From: Clostridium sp. UBA1056
Lineage (GTDB): Bacteria; Bacillota; Clostridia; Clostridiales; Clostridiaceae
Assembly (NCBI GenBank): GCA_002316385.1
Contig: DCDL01000054.1
Span: 34,162 to 73,643, forward strand
DNA: 39,482 bases
Direction: 5' to 3'
Made by a program: the position numbers and the translations under genes. The notes under the pieces are model-generated. The model ran no database searches, was not told the origin of the DNA, and saw nothing but the letters and a program-made list of their open reading frames with translations. Shown piece after piece: positions 26,859 to 35,024 of the stretch; position 1 is the first letter of the stretch, and each line of letters starts with the position of its first letter.

Positions 26859-26880
26859 TATCGTCTAAAAAGAGACTGCT
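26859..26880. other. Right attachment site (attR)
   Basis: The arm TATCGTCTA at 26859-26867, four A's, then the core GAGACTGCT at 26872-26880. The arm is the exact reverse complement of the arm at 17755-17763. Reading on into 26881 resumes the manC frame. Confidence 0.8.
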
Positions 26881-27687
26881 ACGTGTATAGGTCTTGCAGC
26901 AGCCAAGCTGTTAAAGAGAGATAAAGATGCTGTTATGGTAGTGTTACCATCTGATCATTATATAGATGGGGAAAAAGCATTTTTAGATACTTTAAAAAAT
27001 GCCGTAGAGTTAGCAGAAAAAAGGAGGGGACTTATAACTATAGGCATTGAACCTACTAGGCCAGAGACAGGATATGGATACATTGAAATGGGAGATCCAG
27101 TAACAAGCTCTATGAAGACTTATAAGGTAGCTAGATTTACAGAAAAACCTAATATAGATGTAGCTAAGGATTTTATTTTAAAAGGTACCTATCTATGGAA
27201 TTCCGGAATGTTTGTCTGGAGAGCAGATGTATTTATGAGGGAGATGCAAAAATATTTGCCCAAGATGTATATCTCCATTAGTGAAATCTATAAGCATGTT
27301 GGAGAAGAGGATGAAGAAGAAGTTATAGAGAAAGAATATAGGAGAATAGATGGTATTTCAGTTGATTTTGGAATAATGCAGAAAACTAGAAAGGGATATG
27401 TAATAGAAAGTGAATTCCAGTGGGATGATATTGGAAGTTTTGCATCCTTAACGAGATTCCTAGATGAATATAATGGTAATAAGGTAATTGGTTCTGCATA
27501 CTTAGATTCTAGTGAAAATTGTGCAATATTTGGACAGAAAAATCTAATTATAGGGTTTGGTATTAAAGATTTAGTTATTGTAGATGCAGGGGATGTTATT
27601 CTAGTAATGGATAAAAGTAAAGATCAGGAATTAAAGCATCTAATTAATGAAATGAAGGAAAGGAAAGGACTAGAGGAATTCCTGTAA
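26881..27687 (+). pseudogene. manC: Mannose-1-phosphate guanylyltransferase, 3' part (interrupted by the element)
   Basis: 268 codons continuing the gene begun at 17491: TCIGLAAAKLL then VVLPSDHYIDGE, the GYGYIEMG block, the substrate motif FTEKPN, YLWNSGMFVW, the SVDFGIMQKT block and QWDDIGSFASL, ending without the C-terminal isomerase domain of long ManC proteins. Together with the 5' part, the length (about 355 aa) is right for a single-domain enzyme. No frameshift or stop has accumulated in either half, so the insertion is recent or is precisely removed at times. An ATG at 26935 exists, but without a ribosome binding site, and the product would lack the nucleotide-binding N-terminus. Confidence 0.9.
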
Positions 27688-28244
27688 TATTAAGTGAAAT
27701 TAAGCTTTATAAAAAGTTTAATTTTTCAATAAAGCTTAGTTAAAAATTCATAGGAGTGTGATAATATTAACTCCCATATTCATAGGGGATGAGAACCATA
27801 TATTGATATATCTTAGAAGTAATAATAGTAGCTTTTAGATAAGTTAGAATTCTATATAAGCTTTACTAGCAATTTATAAAACTATTTTCTAATATATAAA
27901 AAACTCACTGTTTTATTATACAGTGAGTTTTTATATTTTGAGGAAGAGTTGAAATGTGTATTTACTTGTTATAGTAATTAAAGGTAATAGTAGGCCTACT
28001 AATATATCAAGCTTTATTAGGACATTAATTACACTATTAAATAATAGATATCCTCAAATTCCTATAAAGAGACTAACTATTTAAATAGTTAACTTTTTAA
28101 AGTAGTTAAATATACGGAAAGTTCCCTATATAACTTTTTATATATTTATATAGAGAAAATTTCATATAATGCATTATTTGACGGGATGTTATTAATAAAA
28201 GGCTCTATGTTTAACTAGGCATAATAGGATATATATCTATATCA
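27688..28244. other. Intergenic region after manC
   Basis: About 560 bases without a credible ORF. Directly after manC a 10-bp inverted pair (TAAGCTTTAT at 27701, ATAAAGCTTA at 27729) forms a hairpin without a T-run. A strong terminator lies at 27898-27935. An 18-bp perfect AT palindrome centred on TTTAAA lies at 28074-28091; it may be chance in DNA this AT-rich. Nothing else is recognised. Confidence 0.5.
27898..27935. terminator. Rho-independent terminator
   Basis: AAACTCACTGT (27901-27911) pairs with ACAGTGAGTTT (27920-27930), preceded by A's and followed by T's, so it can act in both directions. It lies 210 bases after manC and 310 bases after the end of the minus-strand glycosyltransferase. 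Confidence 0.85.
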
Positions 28245-29378
28245 TTAGCTTTCCTCTATAGTTCTTAAATATATATCATTGTATATATCTAAGGTTTTTC
28301 TAGCAGTGTTTTCCCAAGAAAATTCTTTTGCTCTTAGTAGAGCAATTTTGCTAAATTCATCGCGAAGAGTTTCGCTACCAAGCATAAGTTCCATAGAATC
28401 TAAAAGAGATTTATCACTATGAGGATCGATTAAAATCCCGCTATGACCGACTACCTCTGGAATAGAGGTAGTATTAGAAGAAATTACAGGAGTTCCACAA
28501 CTCATTGCTTCAAGTGGTGGTAAACCAAAGCCTTCATAAAGTGAAGGATATACAAAGCATTCACAAGCATTATAATAAATAGGCAAATCTTCATCAGGAG
28601 CAAAACCTGTAAATTTTATATATCTACTCATATTAAGTTTATCAACTAATTTTACAAGTTCTTGGGATTCATCTCTATAAGAACCTACAATTACTAAGTT
28701 ATATTCCTTATGCATATGCTTCACTAACTTACTAAAGGAGGTTATTAGAGAGTATACATTTTTACGCTTGCTAAAGCCTCCAAGATAAAGGATAAAAGGT
28801 TTATCTACTCCATATTTTTCTTCTATTATATTTCTACATTGCTCTTTATCTAAAGGTCTATATTTTTTATCAGCAGCTAGTGGAGTAACAAAGACCTTAT
28901 TTTCGTCCACTGGGAAAAATCTAAGGATGTCTTGTTTTGAGTATTCAGATACTGTAATAATTCCATTGCTTGATTCTATTATAAAAGGCATTTCCTTTAA
29001 GAATTTAAGCAAGTATCCTTTACCTACAGTTTCAGGCATTATATAAGGAATTAAATCGTGAATTGTAACTATTTTTTTACAATTGACTTCAGATGTCAAT
29101 CCTATACCGTTTTGCGGGATATGATATAAATCTATATTTTCTCTCTTTAAATCTTCTGGGAAAAAGCTATCTTGGAAGAATCTTTGATATTTTTTTGAGC
29201 ACATAACTAAATTTGTATTTTCCTTTTGATAGCTTTGATAGTTTTCACCAGACCAATAAATTTGGTAAAAGTTATTTCTATCTATGTTAAGTAAATTTTT
29301 CAAAAGGTTTTCTGTATATGTTCCAATACCACTGCCGTTATACCAGTTTATACCTCTACCATCTATGGCTAATTTCAT
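28245..29378 (-). CDS. Glycosyltransferase family 4 (GT-B), CotSA-like
   Basis: 377-aa cytosolic glycosyltransferase using a nucleotide-sugar donor. The N-terminal acceptor domain starts MKLAIDGRGINWYNGSGIGTYT with the glycine-rich loop. The C-terminal donor domain has LYLGGFSKRKN and the E-x7-E-type signature YEGFGLPPLEAMSCGTPVISS. The ATG at 29378 is preceded by AAAGGAGTG; the upstream extension to 29402 is rejected. It is divergent from a CotS-family gene with about 135 bases between the starts. In Bacillus, the coat protein CotSA is a glycosyltransferase of this group encoded beside cotS, so a role in spore-coat glycosylation is likely but inferred. Confidence 0.9.
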   Translation of the reverse strand: MKLAIDGRGINWYNGSGIGTYTENLLKNLLNIDRNNFYQIYWSGENYQSYQKENTNLVMCSKKYQRFFQDSFFPEDLKRENIDLYHIPQNGIGLTSEVNCKKIVTIHDLIPYIMPETVGKGYLLKFLKEMPFIIESSNGIITVSEYSKQDILRFFPVDENKVFVTPLAADKKYRPLDKEQCRNIIEEKYGVDKPFILYLGGFSKRKNVYSLITSFSKLVKHMHKEYNLVIVGSYRDESQELVKLVDKLNMSRYIKFTGFAPDEDLPIYYNACECFVYPSLYEGFGLPPLEAMSCGTPVISSNTTSIPEVVGHSGILIDPHSDKSLLDSMELMLGSETLRDEFSKIALLRAKEFSWENTARKTLDIYNDIYLRTIEES

Positions 29379-29457
29379 AATTTTCACTCCTTTAAAAACC
29401 ATATATTACATATTAATCAGGGAATAAATAAGTGTTACAAATACTTGAAAACTAAAC

Positions 29458-29485
29458 ACACATTTATTCCAACTATCATATATTA
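29458..29485 (+). promoter_or_regulatory. Candidate sigma-K promoter for the CotS operon
   Basis: AC at 29458-29459, 17 bases, then CATATATTA at 29477-29485, a full match to the mother-cell consensus CATANNNTA. The same layout (AC, 17 bases, CATANNNTA) lies before yabG at 37788. Both genes belong to late sporulation, which supports the reading. Confidence 0.45.
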
Positions 29486-29514
29486 CCTATAGAAGGTTCA
29501 TGGAGGAGGTTTTT

Positions 29515-30528
29515 TTGGAAAATTTAGAGATAGCAGAAATATTAAAAAAAGAATATAACATTTTAGTAACTTCTATAGAAAAAATAAAAAGTGTTTATAG
29601 AGTAGAGACAAATGAACAGATATACTGCTTAAAGATAATAAAATATGAACTTCCACATTTTTTATTCATATTAGGAGCTATGAAACATCTAAATAATAAT
29701 GGATTTGAATATGTACCAAACATAATAAAAACAACAAGAGGGAGCGATTATATAAAATTTGATGAGAATTTTGCCTATGTAACATTGTGGATTAATGGAA
29801 GGGAAAGTTCTTATGAGAATCCAATTGAACTTTCTATAGCTGCTAAAAAACTAGGTCAGCTTCATAAATCTAGTGAAGGATTTGTAATAAGTAAAGATAT
29901 GAAACCTAGAGTGGGATGGTTTAAGTGGATAGAAGTATATAGGACAAGAAAGGGAGAAATATTGAGTTTCAAAGATATAATAGATAGAAACCCTCAAAAG
30001 ACAGAGGTAGATTTATATTATTTGAGTATGATGAAAGATGAGATTCAAAGGTGTGATAGGGCTATAGATAATCTTTGTAATACAAAATATGAAAGTAAAA
30101 TGCTTGATGAGATAAGATTAGGAGGTTTTTGTCATCATGACTACGCCCATCATAATGTGCTTATAGGTGATGACAATAAAATAAATATCATTGATTTTGA
30201 TTACTGCATTTTAGATACTCATTTGCATGATTTAGCAAGTCTATTAATTAGGGCGATGAAATATGGTAGATGGAATAAAGAAAGAGTAAGAATCATTTTA
30301 AGGGATTACAAATCAGCTCATAAATTAGAGCAAGATGATATTAAAATCATGGCTGCTTTTATGGAGTTTCCTCAAGATTATTGGCAACGGGGTATTCAAT
30401 ACTACTGGGAGAAAAAAATGTGGGGCGAGGAATTCTTTTTAAGAAAACTAAAGTCCTATGCTGATGATAGAGATGAAAGACAGGAATTTATAAATGAGTT
30501 TAGACAATTTAAGTTGAATAATCTTTAG
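29515..30528 (+). CDS. CotS-family spore coat protein (kinase fold), copy 1
   Basis: About 337 aa with the aminoglycoside-phosphotransferase/choline-kinase fold of CotS, CotI and YutH coat proteins. An N-lobe lysine block (YCLKIIKYE), the linker WINGRE, and the catalytic-loop signature FCHHDYAHHNVLI with INIIDFDYC are present. The C-terminus has the FPQDYWQRG block typical of the family. The start is best placed at TTG 29515, five to six bases after GGAGGAGG; an ATG at 29500 would include that site as codons. A candidate sigma-K promoter lies just upstream. It is the first of four plus-strand genes in tight succession. Enzymatic activity is not proven for the family. Confidence 0.9.
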   Translation: MENLEIAEILKKEYNILVTSIEKIKSVYRVETNEQIYCLKIIKYELPHFLFILGAMKHLNNNGFEYVPNIIKTTRGSDYIKFDENFAYVTLWINGRESSYENPIELSIAAKKLGQLHKSSEGFVISKDMKPRVGWFKWIEVYRTRKGEILSFKDIIDRNPQKTEVDLYYLSMMKDEIQRCDRAIDNLCNTKYESKMLDEIRLGGFCHHDYAHHNVLIGDDNKINIIDFDYCILDTHLHDLASLLIRAMKYGRWNKERVRIILRDYKSAHKLEQDDIKIMAAFMEFPQDYWQRGIQYYWEKKMWGEEFFLRKLKSYADDRDERQEFINEFRQFKLNNL

Positions 30529-30540
30529 GGAGGGGATTAT

Positions 30541-30759
30541 GTGAGTAAGAATGAAAATAAAAATTACGATGAATATATAGAAAATATGGAAGAAATAAAA
30601 AGCTTAGAAGATTACGATAAAAGATTAGAAGATATGGAGGCTTATATTAAAGAGTTAAAAAAGATTAAGAAAAGAAAAAAGAAGATGATGGAGCTTCAAA
30701 TGGAGAAGGAAGAAATACTCAAGAAGATAAATAAAGTGGAAAAGAATAAACACAAGTAG
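30541..30759 (+). CDS. Small lysine/glutamate-rich coiled-coil protein
   Basis: 72 aa beginning at GTG 30541 behind AGGGAGGGG. Nearly all residues from 15 to 70 are charged heptad-type sequence (DKRLEDMEAYIKELKKIKKR), predicting one long coiled coil. No homologous family is recognised. It lies 12 bases after CotS copy 1 and 10 bases before the next gene, so it is part of the putative coat operon and may be a small structural coat protein. Confidence 0.72.
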   Translation: MSKNENKNYDEYIENMEEIKSLEDYDKRLEDMEAYIKELKKIKKRKKKMMELQMEKEEILKKINKVEKNKHK

Positions 30760-30769
30760 AGGTGATAAA

Positions 30770-31534
30770 ATGAATAGATTTTTTTATGATAGCTTCCAGC
30801 AATATTTAACTACTATGGGCGTTAAAAAAGTAAATTTTATGCTTAAAAATAATGAAACATTAAACAGGCGAATACTAGAGGGAAAGGTACTAGACCAGAT
30901 TCATATTATAAATGAAGTCCATAAACTATCTTGTGGATTTAATGGATATCTAAGAAAGAGAATAAATAATCATACTTGTAAATTAATAGAAGATGATAAA
31001 ATTCAACTTAATAAGCTCAGAAGAAGCTTAGAGAAGATTGAGGAAAATGGACCAGCAGATAGAATAGAAGAAATAGTTCTAGAAAGAGGATACAAGATTT
31101 TAGCTAGAGGTGAGAATGTTATTGATACCATAATGAACAATGGATACATGGACTTAGTTGCAAGAAGTATGGATAATGTGGAGATATGTTTAACTGATGT
31201 AGATTTTGATAATCTAGGAAAAGGTGAAACTATAGAAATTGTAAATTTCGATGATATAGCATATAACATGGTAGAAATGGATTGTTACTATTTCTTAGTA
31301 AAACTTAAGAGAAAGGGATTTAAGGTAGATTTTAATAGATGTATAGATGAATTTTGTAAACTAGAAGGATTAGAAGAGAATAGTAAAATTTTCATTAAAG
31401 CACTTTTATCTTATCCTTATGAATTTATTAAAATATATGAGAAGTACAAAAAGAATAAAAAGAATTGGAATGAAGAGGAATATATAAGAAGGTTATTAAA
31501 TGGCATTAAGGAGGATGAGATGTCTTTAATATAA
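30770..31534 (+). CDS. Divergent CotS-like coat protein without kinase motifs
   Basis: 254 aa. The C-terminal third (VDFDNLGKGE, then ALLSYPYEFIKIYEKYKK and the charged EEEYIRRLLNGIK end) resembles the tail of the neighbouring CotS proteins, which have a FPxxxW/YxIxxxYY block at this point. The HHD catalytic loop is missing and the N-terminal lobe is not recognisable. AGAGGTGA precedes the ATG. It lies in the operon between two CotS genes. It may be a decayed or specialised paralogue with a structural role; the assignment rests on context and tail similarity. Confidence 0.65.
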   Translation: MNRFFYDSFQQYLTTMGVKKVNFMLKNNETLNRRILEGKVLDQIHIINEVHKLSCGFNGYLRKRINNHTCKLIEDDKIQLNKLRRSLEKIEENGPADRIEEIVLERGYKILARGENVIDTIMNNGYMDLVARSMDNVEICLTDVDFDNLGKGETIEIVNFDDIAYNMVEMDCYYFLVKLKRKGFKVDFNRCIDEFCKLEGLEENSKIFIKALLSYPYEFIKIYEKYKKNKKNWNEEEYIRRLLNGIKEDEMSLI

Positions 31535-31553
31535 GGAGGTGGGCTTAAAGGCT

Positions 31554-32591
31554 ATGGAAAATAGATTTTCTTATAAAGAATGGCTGAGTAAGTACTATTT
31601 AGACATAAGGTTTTTTGATAACTATGATTTTTTAGTAACAGATATAATTCCCTTAAGAAAGGTATTTATTCTTGTAACAGATAAGGGAAATAAAATATTA
31701 AAAAAAGTAGATTATGCTAAGAAAGATTTATATTTTATAGTATATGGAATAAATTATTTAATAAACAATGGATTTGATAGAATCATAAATTTTTATCGAA
31801 ATAATATGGGACATATCACCACAAAGTGGAAAGAAAGTACCTATGTAGTTATGGATTTGATAGAAGGAAGAGAGTGTGAATATAATAATCCTTTGGATAT
31901 TAATATAGCAACTAATAGTTTAGCAGATATGCATAAAGCATCAAAAGGAATAGGGTTTTGCAAGGAAGGTGACAGGTTTAGAGGGTTTAAACTTATAGAT
32001 AGTTATAAGGAAAAGCTTAAGGATTTGGAAAAAATGAAAGCTATAGCTTTAAGCTATAAGAATAAAAATGAGTTTCATGAAATATTTCTTAAACATGCAG
32101 ATTACTTCCTTGAAAGAATGAGGAATAGTATAGATGTATTAGAAAATTCCCGTTATATGGAGTTATGTAAGGATAAAGAAAATTTTATTCTTTGTCATCA
32201 TGATTTAGCTTATCATAATATTTTAATAAAAGATAATAAAGGATATTTTATAGATTTTGACTACTCTATAATAGATTTAAGAATACATGATATATGTAAT
32301 TTTATAAATAAAACTACAAAGCACAGTTGCTATGATTTTAATGTATTAAAGCAAATTATGGATGAATATAATAAGGAAATTCCGCTATTAAAGGAAGAGT
32401 ATCAAGTGTTGTATGGAATGCTTTTATTCCCAGAAAGTTTCTATTCTATATCAAGAGATTATTTTTATAGAAAAAAACTTTGGAAATATGATAGTTACCT
32501 GTATAAAATTGAAAAAAGAGTGCAAGATATAGAAGAAAGACAAGAGATGGTAGAAAGCTTCAAAAATGTTTACGTGTTAGCTACAACCTAG
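31554..32591 (+). CDS. CotS-family spore coat protein (kinase fold), copy 2
   Basis: About 345 aa with the CotS layout: N-lobe ILKKVDYAKKD, MDLIEGRECEYNNP, the catalytic loop LCHHDLAYHNILI and YFIDFDYSI, and the C-terminal FPESFYSISRDYFYRKKLW block. I choose the ATG at 31554, although the AAGGAGGTGG site is rather far (about 13 bases); GTG at 31539 overlaps that site and is less likely. It is the last gene of the operon and is followed by a strong terminator. Like the other copies it is probably a mother-cell coat protein. Confidence 0.88.
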   Translation: MENRFSYKEWLSKYYLDIRFFDNYDFLVTDIIPLRKVFILVTDKGNKILKKVDYAKKDLYFIVYGINYLINNGFDRIINFYRNNMGHITTKWKESTYVVMDLIEGRECEYNNPLDINIATNSLADMHKASKGIGFCKEGDRFRGFKLIDSYKEKLKDLEKMKAIALSYKNKNEFHEIFLKHADYFLERMRNSIDVLENSRYMELCKDKENFILCHHDLAYHNILIKDNKGYFIDFDYSIIDLRIHDICNFINKTTKHSCYDFNVLKQIMDEYNKEIPLLKEEYQVLYGMLLFPESFYSISRDYFYRKKLWKYDSYLYKIEKRVQDIEERQEMVESFKNVYVLATT

Positions 32592-32611
32592 TCCCCCCTA
32601 GAGTGTAGCAG

Positions 32612-32652
32612 AAAAGGGTTTGTTGCATTAGGTGCAACAGACCCTTTCTTTT
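32612..32652 (+). terminator. Rho-independent terminator of the CotS operon
   Basis: AAAAGGGTTTGTTGCA at 32612-32627 pairs with TGCAACAGACCCTTT from 32633, giving a stem of about 15 bp with one G-U, and ends in a T-rich tract. Confidence 0.88.
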
Positions 32653-32708
32653 ATGGAAATATGAAGTTGAATTATTTATTATACAAAATGATGTAGTTTC
32701 TATTTACC

Positions 32709-33830
32709 CTATGATGAAACTATTTTTTTATAACTTTCCAAAGTATTTATTGCAGTATTTTCCCAAGATAAGGAGGTTACCTTTATAAAGCCTTTATGAA
32801 TTAAATCATCTCGAACTTCATTATCTAGTAGTGTTGTTAAAATACTTTCTGTAAGTTCATTTATGTCATAGGGTGAGCAAAGCATAGCGCTGTCACCTAA
32901 AATTTCAGGTATGGAAGTTACATTAGATGCAACTACAGGTATACCACATGCCATAGCTTCTATAGGTGGAAGTCCAAAGCCTTCATAGAAGGAGGGATAT
33001 ACTAAGAGAGCTGCATTATTATATAGGTAAGGCATATGTTCCATAGCTATAAATCCAGGAAATATAACCTTGTCATCAATCTTTAGCTTTTCACAAAGGC
33101 CTTTATAAATGCTATAAGATTTACCCTTAGTTCCTGCTATAACTAATTTCATATCATTAGGAAGCTTGTTATGCATCCTGCTAAAGGATTCAATAAGACC
33201 AGAAATGTTCTTTCTAGGACTAAATCCTCCTGTATATAAAATATAATTTTTAGGTAGAGAATAGTATTTTTTCATTATAGTGCTGCATAGAATTTTATCA
33301 AGGGGTTTATAAATATCTTCACTAGCTAAGTAGGTAACGTATATTTTTTCTTTAGGAAAATTAAAGTCCTTTGAAATATCTTCCTTTGAGAAATTAGAAA
33401 CAGTAATTATACCGTCACATCTACTTACTATATTCTCCATTTCCTTATTAAAAAGGTTAAGATATTTATCACCAACGGTTTCAGGCATATGAGTTGGTAT
33501 TGTATCGTGAAGAGTAATAACAAAAGGGAGTTTGTGGTCTAAAGGTAAGCCAATACCATTTTGAGGTACATGATATATGTTTAAATCTTCATTATTTAAG
33601 TTTATAGGGAGACTAACACTTTCCCAAAAGTTATCAGTATTGTTATTAAAAATAGAAGAAATTTTAAAATTAGAGTTAAAGTTAATAGGCGTAGAGTTAC
33701 CATCATTAAATAGAGTGTACTTATTTACAGAATCAACTTTATTAATGGCATTTATAAGTTGATATGCATAGGTCCCTATACCAGTACCTCTATACCATTT
33801 GGCAGCTCTGATGTCGATACCAATATTCAT
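32709..33830 (-). CDS. Glycosyltransferase family 4 (GT-B), CotSA-like, second copy
   Basis: 373 aa, clearly paralogous to the minus-strand glycosyltransferase at 28245-29378: MNIGIDIRAAKWYRGTGIGTYA at the N-terminus, the shared NIYHVPQNGIGLPL block, YTGGFSPRKN, and the donor signature YEGFGLPPIEAMACGIPVVAS. AAAGGAG precedes the ATG. It is divergent from another CotS gene, repeating the arrangement of the first pair. The donor sugar is unknown; GDP-mannose from the adjacent manC pathway is a possibility only. Confidence 0.9.
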   Translation of the reverse strand: MNIGIDIRAAKWYRGTGIGTYAYQLINAINKVDSVNKYTLFNDGNSTPINFNSNFKISSIFNNNTDNFWESVSLPINLNNEDLNIYHVPQNGIGLPLDHKLPFVITLHDTIPTHMPETVGDKYLNLFNKEMENIVSRCDGIITVSNFSKEDISKDFNFPKEKIYVTYLASEDIYKPLDKILCSTIMKKYYSLPKNYILYTGGFSPRKNISGLIESFSRMHNKLPNDMKLVIAGTKGKSYSIYKGLCEKLKIDDKVIFPGFIAMEHMPYLYNNAALLVYPSFYEGFGLPPIEAMACGIPVVASNVTSIPEILGDSAMLCSPYDINELTESILTTLLDNEVRDDLIHKGFIKVTSLSWENTAINTLESYKKIVSS

Positions 33831-33950
33831 ACAAATACTCCTTTATAATAGGTTATTATAATCTATACTATTCAATTAAACTCAAATATGTTATGAACTA
33901 TTCTAAATTATGATACTAATACATATAAATTATAGAGGGGGTGCGGAATT

Positions 33951-34952
33951 ATGATGAGAGAGTTTGAAATTGAACGTCAGTTTGATATTAAAATTGAAAT
34001 TATTAAACCCAATAAGGGTGTATATCAATTAAAAACAAATAAAGGTGTCAGGTGCTTAAAGAAGATAAGTTATGGTACCCAAAAGTTACTCTTTGTATAT
34101 GGTGCTAAAGAACATCTATACTATAATGGGTTTAAGAACATAGATAGATATTATCTTAATACAGAAGAGAAGCCATATGCTTTAGTAAATGAAGATATTT
34201 ATACTTTATCGCAATGGATAGAAGGGAGAGAGTGTGATTTTCATAGAGATGACGATTTAATATTGGCATCTAAAGCTTTAGCTAATTTTCATTTAGCGTC
34301 AAAGGGATATGAACCATCTGAGAATAGTAAATTAAAATCAGACTTAGGTAGATGGCCTCATTTAATGGAAAAAAGAATAAAATCCTTTGATAAAATGAAG
34401 GAAATGGTTAGAAAGAAGAAAAATCATAAAACCGAGTTTGATTTAAATTATATGAAATCCATGGATTATTATAAAAATTTGGGGCAAAGAGCCTTGGAAA
34501 CTTTAAATCAATCTAATTATTATAATATTTGTAGAATATCCGAGGAAGAAAAGAGTTTCTGCCACCACGATTTTACTTATCATAATATAATAATAGATGA
34601 AAAGAATGAAGTAAGCATAATAGATTTTGACTATTGTAAGAGAGAGGTTAGAGCCTTTGATCTATCCAATTTCATGATTAAGGTTTTGAAGAGAAGAGAT
34701 TGGGATTTTGAGATAGCAAAACTTATTATTAACAACTATAATGAGATATCTCCATTAGAAGAGGATGAATATATGGTATTATATGCTTTTTTAATGTTCC
34801 CTCAAAGGTATTGGAGAATATGCAATAGGTATTATTATAATGAAGTTAACTGGGTACAAAATACTTTTAATAAGAAAATGGAAGAGCTTATACAGGAGAG
34901 AGAAAACTTTGAGAAGTTTATGAAACAATTCAAAGAAGCATATAATATTTAA
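33951..34952 (+). CDS. CotS-family spore coat protein (kinase fold), copy 3
   Basis: 333 aa. N-lobe block CLKKISYGTQK, QWIEGRECDFH, catalytic loop FCHHDFTYHNIII and VSIIDFDYCKREV, and the C-terminal FPQRYWRICNRYYY stretch. It starts at one of two neighbouring ATGs (33951 or 33954) behind GAGGGGGTG. It is divergent from the second glycosyltransferase and convergent with adhE, separated from it by a bidirectional terminator. Same family role as copies 1 and 2. Confidence 0.9.
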   Translation: MMREFEIERQFDIKIEIIKPNKGVYQLKTNKGVRCLKKISYGTQKLLFVYGAKEHLYYNGFKNIDRYYLNTEEKPYALVNEDIYTLSQWIEGRECDFHRDDDLILASKALANFHLASKGYEPSENSKLKSDLGRWPHLMEKRIKSFDKMKEMVRKKKNHKTEFDLNYMKSMDYYKNLGQRALETLNQSNYYNICRISEEEKSFCHHDFTYHNIIIDEKNEVSIIDFDYCKREVRAFDLSNFMIKVLKRRDWDFEIAKLIINNYNEISPLEEDEYMVLYAFLMFPQRYWRICNRYYYNEVNWVQNTFNKKMEELIQERENFEKFMKQFKEAYNI

Positions 34953-34973
34953 GGAGATTTCCTTGATGAGATA

Positions 34974-35009
34974 AAAAAGTTGTGGAATACATTGTACCCA
35001 CAACTTTTT
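34974..35009. terminator. Bidirectional terminator between CotS copy 3 and adhE
   Basis: AAAAAGTTGTGG pairs with CCACAACTTTTT around a 12-base loop, with A-run and T-run symmetry that serves both convergent genes. Confidence 0.88.
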
Positions 35010-35024
35010 ATCTTAAATTTTAGA

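Larger units (their letters stand above)
17743..26880. mobile_element. Large-serine-recombinase element carrying a retron, inserted in manC
   Basis: A 9,129-bp insertion bounded by two copies of GAGACTGCT (17743-17751 and 26872-26880). Removing the DNA from one core to the other restores an in-frame manC gene. Just inside the ends lie TAGACGATA (17755-17763) and TATCGTCTA (26859-26867), a perfect 9-bp inverted pair that would flank the core 16 bases apart in the excised circle, as in attP sites of large serine recombinases. Gene content: a decayed ORF at the left end, an ARM-like, WH-SWIM and RT operon, a candidate msr-msd RNA, a small ORF and the recombinase at the right end. No conjugation, replication or capsid genes are visible, so it is a compact integrative defence island. 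Confidence 0.88.

Noticed and set aside
26935..27687. An independent short guanylyltransferase gene
   Set aside because: It lacks the essential N-terminal GGxGTRLxPLSR region, has no ribosome binding site at the ATG, and joins exactly with the 5' fragment at the shared core.
28074..28091. 18-bp perfect palindrome as an operator
   Set aside because: The sequence is mostly A/T and far from any start codon; chance occurrence is likely in this region.
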